Assembly: GCA_964563505.1 (NCBI GenBank)
Contig: CAZLXW010000016.1
Location: 1 to 62,176, forward strand
Direction of reading: 5' to 3'
DNA from: UBA1351 sp964563505
Lineage (GTDB): Bacteria > Bacillota > Clostridia > Lachnospirales > Vallitaleaceae
DNA: 62,176 bases
Every line of letters starts with the position of its first letter. The first letter of the stretch is position 1. Below are positions 27,387 through 35,868 of this stretch, piece after piece. Made by a program: the position numbers and the translations under genes. The notes below the pieces were generated by a model. The model saw nothing but the letters and a program-made list of their open reading frames with translations. It did not search any database and was not told the origin of the DNA.

Positions 27387-27830
27387 ATGGCAAAGTTTAA
27401 TTTTCCCATGGAACAAGTATTTCAAGTAAAGAAAAAACTGGAAAAGCAAAAGCAATTAGAGTTGGGAAAAGCAATGCAAGCCTTAAGTAAAAGTCAAGAG
27501 CAGTTATTAGAAATTGAAAATCAATTGCATGAGGCAAACCAGCGTTTTCAAATAAATCTATCTACAGGTCGTGTAAACCCTTCGGAAATGAAAAGCGCAC
27601 ATGAAGTTATTCGTTATTTTCATCAAGCAATGACTGAACAAAAACAGGTGACACAACAACATAAACTCAAGGTTGATGAAGCAAAAGAAGCATTAAAAAC
27701 GGCTTTGCAAGATCGAAAAATATTTGAAAGCTTGAAAGAAAAATCCTTTGAAAGCTATATAGAAAATGAAAAATTAGAAGAAGCAAAACGACTCGATGAA
27801 ATTGTGAGTTACAAATATAGAAATCCGTAA
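27387..27830 (+). CDS. fliJ: Flagellar export protein FliJ
   Basis: FliJ is the coiled-coil stalk and chaperone escort of the export ATPase. The 147-residue protein is almost entirely helical and charged, opening FNFPMEQVFQVKKKLEKQKQ and continuing in heptads. It directly follows fliI. Confidence 0.92.
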   Translation: MAKFNFPMEQVFQVKKKLEKQKQLELGKAMQALSKSQEQLLEIENQLHEANQRFQINLSTGRVNPSEMKSAHEVIRYFHQAMTEQKQVTQQHKLKVDEAKEALKTALQDRKIFESLKEKSFESYIENEKLEEAKRLDEIVSYKYRNP

Positions 27831-27844
27831 TTAGGAGGCAGGTC

Positions 27845-28576
27845 ATGGCAGAAGAAATATCACAAAAAAAAAGTGGTGGAAAAATACGAACGATAGTTAT
27901 TATCGCATTAGTAGCTATTCTAATACTCTTTGGTATTTTTGTTGCCCTTCTTAAATTCGATGTTGGTTCACTTGGAACCGAAATTATTGGACCTGAAATC
28001 CAAAATATCCCCGGGGCTACGTTCATTCTTCCATCGATGCCTGAAACCGCTGATGATTCCTTGTCGGAGGAAGGCTATCAATCATTAGAAGAAGTTGTAG
28101 AAATATTAAAAGTTACCGAAAATCTACTTAAGGAAAAGGAGGAAGAAGCCGAAACACTTATAGAACAGATTAATCAGCTTCAAAATGAGAATGCTCGTTT
28201 ACAAACCTTTGAAGATCGATATTTACAATTCGATGAAGAAAAGGCAGAGTTTGATCGTTTTATCGTTGAACAATTTGATTCGGAAAGCTATCCAACGTGG
28301 TATGAAACAATGAATCCGGATAATGCGGCAAGAATCTATGAAGAAGTTGTAAGAGAAGAAGCCAATAGCGAGGAACTTGAAAAGCTCATTACAACATATG
28401 ACGAGATGAAACCGGCAAATGCTGCAGCAATCCTATCAGAGATGAGTACGACGCGATTAGAGATGGTTGCTACAATTATCAAAAATCTAGATGCACAACA
28501 AGCAGGTAAAATATTAGCGGCAATGGATACAAGTGTCGCAGCGAGAATTACAACATATCTTTATCCTGAAGAATGA
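27845..28576 (+). CDS. MotE-like flagellar operon protein (YlxF position)
   Basis: The 243-residue protein has a short basic tail, one membrane segment (VIIALVAILILFGIFVALL, about 18-37), a Glu-rich coiled coil (about 85-135) and a C-terminal MgtE-N-like helical domain with the repeats MNPDNAARIYEEV, MKPANAAAILSEM and LDAQQAGKILAAMD. This layout and its place between fliJ and fliK match MotE of alphaproteobacteria and YlxF of Bacillus. MotE is a periplasmic chaperone for MotC in Rhizobium; the role in Firmicutes is not settled. Confidence 0.82.
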   Translation: MAEEISQKKSGGKIRTIVIIALVAILILFGIFVALLKFDVGSLGTEIIGPEIQNIPGATFILPSMPETADDSLSEEGYQSLEEVVEILKVTENLLKEKEEEAETLIEQINQLQNENARLQTFEDRYLQFDEEKAEFDRFIVEQFDSESYPTWYETMNPDNAARIYEEVVREEANSEELEKLITTYDEMKPANAAAILSEMSTTRLEMVATIIKNLDAQQAGKILAAMDTSVAARITTYLYPEE

Positions 28577-28593
28577 AGTAAAGGAGGTAGTCA

Positions 28594-29973
28594 ATGAATA
28601 GTATTGCTATGAACTTCGTAGCAAATTTGATGAACACTACATTTAATGATGTGAATTATGTAAATCGTTCAGGGCAAGGCTCAGATTCTTCAAGCTTCAA
28701 AGAAGTCATACAAAAGACTCGAGATGTATCAAATAGTTCTGAAGAAGGTGTTAATCGTAATGTGGAAAGTAAAGCGCAATCACAACGTTTTGAACGTCCA
28801 AGTAAACGTGTTGGGCAGTCATCAGAAAAAAATGATATAAAATCTAAAGAGAAGATTTCAAAAGAAGAAATTCCTGTAGAAGTTGAAACAGGAAAGAAGA
28901 ATGTCGTCACCAAGGATGAAAACATTTCTTTAGAAGCTAAACAGCACATGGAGACGTTTTCGCTAGAAATCATTCAAGCGATTGCGGATTTAATGAATGT
29001 TTCCATTGATGAAGTACAAGCAACGTTACAAGAGCTTGAAATGGATATTGAAGAGTTGTTTGATGTAGAGAAACTTATGGAATTTGTTACTGTACAGATG
29101 GGACTTGAGTCGTCGACTGAATTATTGATGACAGAAGGTGCTGTTGAACAGTACAAACAAATAGCCACTCGTTTAGAAGAGTTATCTACAGCATTTAATG
29201 AACGCAAGCAATGGGGAGCTGAAGAAGGTGCAATAGCCCAAGGCAAAGCAGATGAACAAGTTACTCTTAACACACAAATAATTGGTGCCACCAATCAGAA
29301 TCAAGAACAAGCTGAGATGAATTTATCAAAGCAAGAGTCATCAGATGCCTTTGAACCTGCCGACTTAGATAAGTCGTTATTAACCGCAAATAGTGAAGAA
29401 AAAAATCAAATTCCGACAGGGTTTGAATCAACACTTAATCAAGTGGTTACTGAAAAAGTGGAAACAATTGTTATGAATGGTGAGATTAGAACGGTTCATA
29501 CAGAAATCACTGCAAAAAATGTATTTGATCAAATTGTTACAGGACTTAAAGTAGAAGTGACACAAGGAAAACAAGAGATCATGCTTCAATTGCAACCTGA
29601 AAATTTAGGGAAAATAGCTGTGAATATTTCTAGAGAAAACGGCATTATGACAGGTCAATTTGTTGCCGAATCTGAAGCAGTAAAAAGTTTGATTGAAAAA
29701 AATATTCCTATTTTGAAGCAACAGCTTGAAGATCAAGGCATTGATCTTCGTGACGTAAAAATAAGTGTCGGCGATTCAAAAGCTTTTTTTGCCGGAAAAG
29801 ATAGTGAACGCGAACCAGGAAAATATCAGCAAACAATGGGACAGAATAAAAAACGACATTCAGGAATTGATCGTGTTCGACAGATGATTAATGAGCAAGT
29901 AGAAGACGAAACACATGTTGAGACAACCAGTCACATGGATTCAGAGATGAGTTCTATTGAGTTTCAAGCCTAG
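28594..29973 (+). CDS. fliK: Flagellar hook-length control protein FliK
   Basis: FliK measures hook length and triggers the export switch through FlhB. The 459-residue protein has a long, low-complexity Ser/Glu/Lys-rich N-terminal ruler region and the conserved C-terminal hook domain (LQLQPENLGKIAVNISRENG, then LKQQLEDQGIDLRDVKISVG, about 325-390). A polar tail follows. Position before flgD and flgE agrees. Confidence 0.93.
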   Translation: MNSIAMNFVANLMNTTFNDVNYVNRSGQGSDSSSFKEVIQKTRDVSNSSEEGVNRNVESKAQSQRFERPSKRVGQSSEKNDIKSKEKISKEEIPVEVETGKKNVVTKDENISLEAKQHMETFSLEIIQAIADLMNVSIDEVQATLQELEMDIEELFDVEKLMEFVTVQMGLESSTELLMTEGAVEQYKQIATRLEELSTAFNERKQWGAEEGAIAQGKADEQVTLNTQIIGATNQNQEQAEMNLSKQESSDAFEPADLDKSLLTANSEEKNQIPTGFESTLNQVVTEKVETIVMNGEIRTVHTEITAKNVFDQIVTGLKVEVTQGKQEIMLQLQPENLGKIAVNISRENGIMTGQFVAESEAVKSLIEKNIPILKQQLEDQGIDLRDVKISVGDSKAFFAGKDSEREPGKYQQTMGQNKKRHSGIDRVRQMINEQVEDETHVETTSHMDSEMSSIEFQA

Positions 29974-29984
29974 GAGGTGAATGT

Positions 29985-30542
29985 ATGGCGTCAGTAGATG
30001 CAGTACAAGGTATTTTAGATAAGTATGGATTAAAAGAAACATCAAAAACAAGTTCAGATGATTTTTTAGGAAAAGATGCATTTTTAAATCTATTGGTTAC
30101 ACAGATGAAATATCAAGACCCATTAGAACCAACAACAAACGAGGACTTTTTAGCACAAATGGCTCAGTTTTCATCGCTTGAGCAGATGCAAAACTTAAAT
30201 GCATCATTCCAATTATCTCAAGCAAATAGTTTAATTGATAAATATGTTCAAGGAACTGTAACGAATGAAGTATCCGGAAATAAGACAGAAGTTATCGGTA
30301 TTGTAGATGCAGTAAATTTAAAGAAGGGAGTTCCTTATTTGCTCGTCAATGACCAAGAAATGGCATTAAGCAGTGTGACAACTGTTATCAGTGATTTTGG
30401 GACTGAAACGGTTGCAATGATTGAAGCAATTGAAGGTAATGGAAGTAAAATAGAAGCCATTGAAACACTGTTAAAACAATTACTTGGAGAAGAAACAACG
30501 GTAGAAGAAGATATAACTGAAGATCAAAACAATGAAGAATAG
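29985..30542 (+). CDS. flgD: Flagellar hook assembly protein FlgD
   Basis: FlgD caps the growing hook. The 185-residue protein has the N-terminal signature GKDAFLNLLVTQMKYQDPLEP and FLAQMAQFSSLEQMQNLN. The C-terminal part is shorter than in Proteobacteria and ends in an acidic tail. AGGAGG precedes ATG 29985. Confidence 0.95.
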   Translation: MASVDAVQGILDKYGLKETSKTSSDDFLGKDAFLNLLVTQMKYQDPLEPTTNEDFLAQMAQFSSLEQMQNLNASFQLSQANSLIDKYVQGTVTNEVSGNKTEVIGIVDAVNLKKGVPYLLVNDQEMALSSVTTVISDFGTETVAMIEAIEGNGSKIEAIETLLKQLLGEETTVEEDITEDQNNEE

Positions 30543-30553
30543 GAGATGATCCT

Positions 30554-30946
30554 ATGATTATTAATAATCAAATGGCAAAATCGATTCAACAGTTAGGGCA
30601 AGTAACGAAATCCAATACGACGAATCAGACAGGACGTCAAAGTCATCAAGGTGAATTTCAAAAAATACTTCATCAGCAGTTGAATCAAGAGCAAGAATTA
30701 AAATTTTCAAAGCATGCAAGTATGCGTTTAGAATTGAGACAGATTGACTTTAGTGCCAATCAACTCGAACGTTTACAAAACGGTTTGGCCAGTGCACGAA
30801 ATAAAGGTGTAAAAGAATCCTTAATGCTTGTGGATGATGTAGCACTGATTGTTAATGTGGAAAATGGGACTGTCGTTACGGCTTTGAATAAAGAAGAGAG
30901 CAAAGAACATGTTTTTACAAATATTGATGGAGCTTTATTGGTATAA
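30554..30946 (+). CDS. TIGR02530-type flagellar operon protein
   Basis: The 130-residue product has the family-like core LKFSKHASMRLELRQIDFSA followed by LENGLASARNKGVKESLMLV-like residues and DVALIVNVENGTVVTAL. Members of this family lie between flgD and flgE in Firmicutes and are named only as flagellar operon proteins. No membrane segment or signal peptide is visible. Function is unknown; hook or export assistance is inferred from context only. Confidence 0.85.
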   Translation: MIINNQMAKSIQQLGQVTKSNTTNQTGRQSHQGEFQKILHQQLNQEQELKFSKHASMRLELRQIDFSANQLERLQNGLASARNKGVKESLMLVDDVALIVNVENGTVVTALNKEESKEHVFTNIDGALLV

Positions 30947-31031
30947 GCCGGACCTTTTAGAGGGAGCGAAACGTTCTTGATTGCTAGATAGAACGTACAA
31001 TAAAGACTGTCACATAGGAGGTCAACAAATT

Positions 31032-32315
31032 ATGATGCGATCAATGTATTCTGGTGTATCAGGTCTTCGGATACATCAGACAAAAATGGACGTTATCGGT
31101 AATAATATTGCTAACGTCAATACGGTTGGATTTAAATCTAGTCGTGCAACATTTAGTGAAATCTTTTCTCAAACGGTACAAGGTGCTTCAGGTGCCAATC
31201 AAAATAAAGGTGGTACAAATCCTATACAAATAGGGTTAGGTGCTACTCTGGGCTCAATCGATGTCAATATGACAGAAGGAGCTTCTCAGCGTACAGACAA
31301 TCCCTTAGACTTAAAAATTGAAGGTGAAGGTTTCTTCGTTGTTTCAGATATTACAGGAAACAAATTTACACGTGCCGGGGCATTTAACATCGATTCTGTA
31401 GGTAATTTGGTTAGTTCAAGTGGTTTAAACCTTATGGGTTGGGGCGTCGGTAATGATGGAGAAATCCAAAAAAATAAAGTTCAGCCATTACGAATTTTAA
31501 GTTCGGAAAATGTTTTTTCCGAGCCAGAAATGACATCAAAAGCAATTATTGGCGGGAATATTAATATGAATGACCCGCAATTAGTACCAGCAGAAGGTGG
31601 CGTTCCCTTTACCATGACAATTTATGATTCATTAGGATATCCCTATACTGCTGAGATGAATGTGCAAAGTACAGCAACAGCAAATCAATATGATATTACG
31701 ATGACGGATGTTACTAATCAAAATGGTGTTTCGATTATTGGAGCAGCAACAGGAGCAGTAACGATAACATTTGATGGAGCAACGGGTAAAATCACCAACA
31801 CACCGGCTACTTTTGATATAACGGGTTTAGATACGGCAAACTCGGATTTTTCAACAATCGAAGTTGACTTTGGTAGTTTGACTATGTTTTCAGGTAATAC
31901 AACCATAGAAGCAAGAGCAGGTGACACTAACGGACTTGATTCCGGTAATCCGGCGGGGACGATTTCCGGTTATGAAATTAGCAGTGATGGAAAAATCTTA
32001 GGCCAATATACCAATGGATCTACTAAGCTATTGGGTCAAATTGCCATTGCAGACTTTGACAATCCGGCAGGACTTCGTAAAGAAGGAAATAACTTGTTTA
32101 CTGCAACAAGTAACTCCGGTGAATTTGATGGAATTGGTATTGATATATCATCCAATGGTGGAGCAATTAATTCCGGAGTTTTGGAAATGTCAAATGTAGA
32201 CCTATCAACAGAGTTCACGGAGATGATTACAACACAACGTGGATTCCAAGCAAATTCAAGGATTATTACATCTTCAGATGAAATGTTACAAGAGCTTGTA
32301 AACTTGAAGAGATAA
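31032..32315 (+). CDS. flgE: Flagellar hook protein FlgE
   Basis: FlgE polymerises into the hook. The 427-residue protein has the axial N-terminal motif (SGLRIHQTKMDVIGNNIANVN), the FlgE core (RTDNPLDLKIEGEGFFVV), a Thr-rich variable middle region and the C-terminal SNVDLSTEFTEMITTQRGFQ followed by ANSRIITSSDEMLQELVNLKR. AGGAGG sits nine bases before ATG 31032; the longer in-frame start at 30981 is unlikely. Confidence 0.95.
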   Translation: MMRSMYSGVSGLRIHQTKMDVIGNNIANVNTVGFKSSRATFSEIFSQTVQGASGANQNKGGTNPIQIGLGATLGSIDVNMTEGASQRTDNPLDLKIEGEGFFVVSDITGNKFTRAGAFNIDSVGNLVSSSGLNLMGWGVGNDGEIQKNKVQPLRILSSENVFSEPEMTSKAIIGGNINMNDPQLVPAEGGVPFTMTIYDSLGYPYTAEMNVQSTATANQYDITMTDVTNQNGVSIIGAATGAVTITFDGATGKITNTPATFDITGLDTANSDFSTIEVDFGSLTMFSGNTTIEARAGDTNGLDSGNPAGTISGYEISSDGKILGQYTNGSTKLLGQIAIADFDNPAGLRKEGNNLFTATSNSGEFDGIGIDISSNGGAINSGVLEMSNVDLSTEFTEMITTQRGFQANSRIITSSDEMLQELVNLKR

Positions 32316-32330
32316 TGATAAAATAAGATG

Positions 32331-32363
32331 ATTGTGGTGTCAGGCGATGACTGGCACCACAAT
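32331..32363 (+). other. Stable stem-loop between flgE and flbD
   Basis: A 13-bp stem with one G-U pair (32331-32343 with 32351-32363) and a 7-nt loop lies 16 nt after the flgE stop. No T run follows, so it is unlikely to be a simple terminator; it may act as an RNA-processing or 3'-stability element that sets high flgE transcript levels. Confidence 0.6.
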
Positions 32364-32387
32364 TATACATAGATTGAAGGTGTCAAA

Positions 32388-32588
32388 ATGATTTATATCA
32401 CGAAATTTAATCATCAAAAAGTTTTGTTAAATAATGATTTAATTGAACAAGTAGAAGAAACACCGGATACAGTAATTACCTTGACGACGGGGAAGAAGCT
32501 AGTTGTCACAGAGTCAATGAATGAAATTTATGAAAAGGTCATGAAGAGTAAACAAATAGCAAGACAAGATGGGTTTATTACGGACTGA
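32388..32588 (+). CDS. flbD: Flagellar protein FlbD
   Basis: FlbD is a small (66-residue) protein of unknown role, opening MIYITKFNHQKVLLNNDLIEQVEETPDTVITL, which matches the conserved family pattern of a short beta-rich protein with a NxxLIExVExxPDTxIxLxxGxK core. It lies between flgE and motA, its common place in Firmicutes operons. Confidence 0.92.
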   Translation: MIYITKFNHQKVLLNNDLIEQVEETPDTVITLTTGKKLVVTESMNEIYEKVMKSKQIARQDGFITD

Positions 32589-32616
32589 CAAGAATACTTG
32601 ACGTGAGGTGGAAATA

Positions 32617-33420
32617 GTGGATTTAGCAACTATAATCGGATTAGTTTTAGGCGTTTTCTTCTTTCTCTTTTCTATCATAGTAGATAAGGGCGTAAGCGGA
32701 ATAGCTGCTTTCTGGAATGTGCCATCTGTAATGATTACAATTGGTGGTACCATTGCTTCAACGATGATTAACTTCCCTATGAATAAGTTTGTTGGCGCCC
32801 TAAAAGCGTCAGCAATTGCCTTCAAAGTGGTTCTTATGAATGAAGGGGAAGTTATCAAAGAAATTATTCGGCTATCGAATGTAGCCAGAAAAGAAGGATT
32901 GCTTGCATTAGAAGAAGCAGCAGAGGCCATTGAAGATGATTTCTTAAAAAAGGGTGTTCTTTTAATTGTTGATGGAACAGATCCTGAATTAGTTCGAAGT
33001 ATATTGGAGACAGAATTAAGCTTTATAGAGACACGTCATCGAGATGTTCAAGGTGTATGGAGCCAGATGGGAGCATTAGCACCTGCCTGGGGTATGATTG
33101 GAACCTTGGTAGGGCTTATTAATATGTTAGGTAATCTTAATGATCCATCATCGATTGGTCCTGCAATGGCAGTTGCGCTATTGACAACGATGTATGGTTC
33201 AATTATGGCGAATTTTATATGTATACCATTTGCCGGTAAATTAGCCGTTCGAAGTAATGAAGAACTTTTAATGAAAGAAGTCATGATAGAAGGGCTACTA
33301 TCGATTCAAGCTGGAGAAAATCCAAGAGTAATCGAAGAAAAATTAAAAGCATTCTTATCACCGGTACTTCGAGCATCGTTATCTGATCAAAACGCTGAAG
33401 GAGAAAGCGAAGGTGAATAA
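32617..33420 (+). CDS. motA: Flagellar stator protein MotA
   Basis: MotA forms the pentameric part of the ion-driven stator. The 267-residue protein begins MDLATIIGLVLGVFFFLFSI, has four membrane segments and the large cytoplasmic loop with charged residues (LVDGTDPELVRSILETEL). GAPAWGMIGTLVGLINML-like residues lie near 155. GTG 32617 follows GAGGTG by six bases and matches the family N terminus. Confidence 0.95.
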   Translation: MDLATIIGLVLGVFFFLFSIIVDKGVSGIAAFWNVPSVMITIGGTIASTMINFPMNKFVGALKASAIAFKVVLMNEGEVIKEIIRLSNVARKEGLLALEEAAEAIEDDFLKKGVLLIVDGTDPELVRSILETELSFIETRHRDVQGVWSQMGALAPAWGMIGTLVGLINMLGNLNDPSSIGPAMAVALLTTMYGSIMANFICIPFAGKLAVRSNEELLMKEVMIEGLLSIQAGENPRVIEEKLKAFLSPVLRASLSDQNAEGESEGE

Positions 33421-33422
33421 TT

Positions 33423-34328
33423 ATGGCAAGAAAACAGCATACAGATGAAGGACCGAAAGGTGCACCTGCATGGATGTCAACATATGGTGATATGGTCACA
33501 TTATTGTTATGTTTCTTTGTATTGTTATTTTCCATGTCAAGTGTTGATATTGCAAAATTCAAAGCTGCAATGAGTTCATTCGCTGATCAAATAGATGTTT
33601 TACCTGGTGGTGAAGCATTAACCGAAGGAGAATTATTGAATAACGGAGTTACTCAGTTAAGTGATCTTCAGATTATCATTCAGGGAAATATGAACTTAAA
33701 TCAAAATCAGGATAATACATTGCCTGAACAAGAGGATACGGATATTGAAATTGATGAGGATAATAGAGAAGAAAGAACCGAAGAATATATTCGCGCCGGT
33801 CAAATCGCAGAAGCTATCCAAGAACAAATACGTAATGAAGGCTATAATGCGGATGTTGTAGCTGTATCGTACACCTCAAACTATGTTAAGCTGACCTTGC
33901 AAGGTGAATTTTTATTTGATAGTAGTCGAGCAAATCTAAGAACTGAAGCGGTAAGTGCCATTGACGCTATTGCCAATACTTTAAAAAATCAAGAATATAG
34001 TAGTTATGATATTCAGATTGAAGGGCATACAGATAACTTGGATATAAATAATGCACAGTTTCCAAACAACTGGATTTTATCGTCATATCGAGCATATGCG
34101 GTTTTAGAGGAACTCCTTGAATCACATGATTTTGATCCGGAAAAGGTTGCTGCGACTGGATATGGAGAGTATCGACCAATTGCATCGAATGATACACTTG
34201 AAGGTAGAGCACAAAATCGTCGTGTCGAAATTAAAGTTATTTTAGATTCTAGAGAATTTCTTATCCGTGATTCGGACGAAGAAGAAACGTCAATTGGAGA
34301 AACAACGGACAATGCGACGTTGGAGTAA
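33423..34328 (+). CDS. motB: Flagellar stator protein MotB
   Basis: MotB anchors the stator to peptidoglycan and carries the ion-binding aspartate. The 301-residue protein has WMSTYGDMVTLLLCFFVLL with Asp23 as the channel residue, an acidic periplasmic linker, and a C-terminal OmpA-like domain (IEGHTDNLDINNAQFPNNW, LSSYRAYAVLEELL, GRAQNRRVEIKV). Whether H+ or Na+ is used is not determinable with confidence. Confidence 0.95.
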   Translation: MARKQHTDEGPKGAPAWMSTYGDMVTLLLCFFVLLFSMSSVDIAKFKAAMSSFADQIDVLPGGEALTEGELLNNGVTQLSDLQIIIQGNMNLNQNQDNTLPEQEDTDIEIDEDNREERTEEYIRAGQIAEAIQEQIRNEGYNADVVAVSYTSNYVKLTLQGEFLFDSSRANLRTEAVSAIDAIANTLKNQEYSSYDIQIEGHTDNLDINNAQFPNNWILSSYRAYAVLEELLESHDFDPEKVAATGYGEYRPIASNDTLEGRAQNRRVEIKVILDSREFLIRDSDEEETSIGETTDNATLE

Positions 34329-34352
34329 AATGAGAAAGAATGGAGAACGAAT

Positions 34353-34844
34353 ATGAGTAAGTTATTACCAATCATTAATGTTGCTTTAACAGGAATCGTA
34401 CTCGTAATTATGATTATTGTTTTAGTTCAGGTCGGAAGTGTTCGATCAATTTTGATCCCCGAAACACAAAAAAATGAAAGTGGAGAAGTGGTTATACCAT
34501 TGTCTCAGCTAGAAGAAGTAAATCTTGGCGCAGAGGATGACCAATTTATTCTAAAACTGACGAATGAAGACACTGGAAAAACAGCCAATGTTGTTTTAAA
34601 AGTTGGAGTTGCGATTGATACTAAACACAAAGGTGCAGAAGAATCTAGACAAATTTTAACGAGTCAAGGAAGAATTATACGCGATCGGATTTATTCAATA
34701 CTGATAAGTAAAGATTTGTCTTATTATAAAGAATATTCAAAACAAGAGGAGTTAAAAAAAGAACTTGTTTTGAAATTTCAAGAATTAATAGGCAATGAAG
34801 CTGTGGTAGATGTATACTTCAACAATTTAATTGTCAGTGAATAA
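34353..34844 (+). CDS. fliL: Flagellar basal body-associated protein FliL
   Basis: FliL surrounds and supports the stator. The 163-residue protein has one N-terminal membrane segment (IINVALTGIVLVIMIIVLVQV), a periplasmic stomatin-like domain with LKVGVAIDTKHKGAEES and the C-terminal VDVYFNNLIVSE typical of family ends. It lies between motB and fliM. Confidence 0.9.
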   Translation: MSKLLPIINVALTGIVLVIMIIVLVQVGSVRSILIPETQKNESGEVVIPLSQLEEVNLGAEDDQFILKLTNEDTGKTANVVLKVGVAIDTKHKGAEESRQILTSQGRIIRDRIYSILISKDLSYYKEYSKQEELKKELVLKFQELIGNEAVVDVYFNNLIVSE

Positions 34845-34881
34845 AACAATTATTTGATTATATTCGGCAGGAGGTGAGGAT

Positions 34882-35868
34882 ATGGGTGAGGTATTATCTC
34901 AAAATGAGATAGACCAATTGCTAAATGCGTTAAATACCGGTGAGTTGGACGTTGAAGAGTACAAATCAAGTTCAAAAGAAAAACAAGTCAAGGACTATGA
35001 TTTTGCTAGGCCGAGTAAGTTCGCAAAAGAGCACTTACGAACATTAGAAATTATTTTTGAACATTATGCCAGACTCGTATCAACAACGTTGCCTGCCTAC
35101 ATGCGAAACTCATGTCAAGTTGATGTGATTAACTCGGAGGCGGTTGCATATTCGGAGTTTTCGAATGCACTTTCGAATCCGATTCTTTTAGGAATTGTTG
35201 ATTTTTATCCCTTAAAAGGTAATGTTGTTCTTGACATGAGTGTTGATATTGGATATTCAATTGTGGACCGATTACTAGGCGGAAAAGGTGAAGCATTAGA
35301 TAAAGCGAGAGATTTTTCTGAGATTGAACTAGCGATCATTGAAAAAATCATGAATATCTTGGTAGAACAATTAATCGATCCCTGGAAAAATGTTGTCGAA
35401 CTTGATCCCAGACTTGAACAGATCGAAACAAATTCTCAATTTGCACAAATTATTGCACCGAATGAGATTATTGCCCTCATTACGCTCAACCTTAGAATAG
35501 GTAAGGTTGAAGGACTACTAAATGTATGTATTCCATATATGAGCGTTGAACCTATAATGGATAAATTGAATACGAAATATTGGTTTTCTTCATTACAGGA
35601 ATCAGATGAAGAAACGTATTCGGATATTATTGAACATCAAATATCTAAAACTCAGATTCCAATTAGTGCGATATTGGGTAAAAGCCAAATTACGGTGGAT
35701 GATTTTATCAATCTTCAGTATGGTGATATCATTAAACTGGATACAAAAGTTACAGATGAAATTGATGTGTTAGTTGGAAATATTAAGAAATTCAAAGGAA
35801 ACCCTGGTGTGTTTGAGAAAAATAATGCCATCAAAGTTTCACAAATTATTAGAGAGGAGGACGATTAG
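34882..35868 (+). CDS. fliM: Flagellar motor switch protein FliM
   Basis: FliM is the main C-ring protein that binds phosphorylated CheY. The 328-residue protein has the CheY-binding helix LSQNEIDQLLNAL at the N terminus, the middle domain (FARPSKFAKEHLRTLEIIFE, then DRLLGGKGEAL) and a C-terminal SpoA domain (GDIIKLDTKVTDEIDVLVG). The next gene fliY begins one base after the stop. Confidence 0.97.
   Translation: MGEVLSQNEIDQLLNALNTGELDVEEYKSSSKEKQVKDYDFARPSKFAKEHLRTLEIIFEHYARLVSTTLPAYMRNSCQVDVINSEAVAYSEFSNALSNPILLGIVDFYPLKGNVVLDMSVDIGYSIVDRLLGGKGEALDKARDFSEIELAIIEKIMNILVEQLIDPWKNVVELDPRLEQIETNSQFAQIIAPNEIIALITLNLRIGKVEGLLNVCIPYMSVEPIMDKLNTKYWFSSLQESDEETYSDIIEHQISKTQIPISAILGKSQITVDDFINLQYGDIIKLDTKVTDEIDVLVGNIKKFKGNPGVFEKNNAIKVSQIIREEDD

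Noticed and set aside
30971..30996. Short inverted repeat ACGTTCT/AGAACGT before flgE
   Set aside because: Only seven base pairs with a 12-nt loop and no T run; could arise by chance in a non-coding gap.
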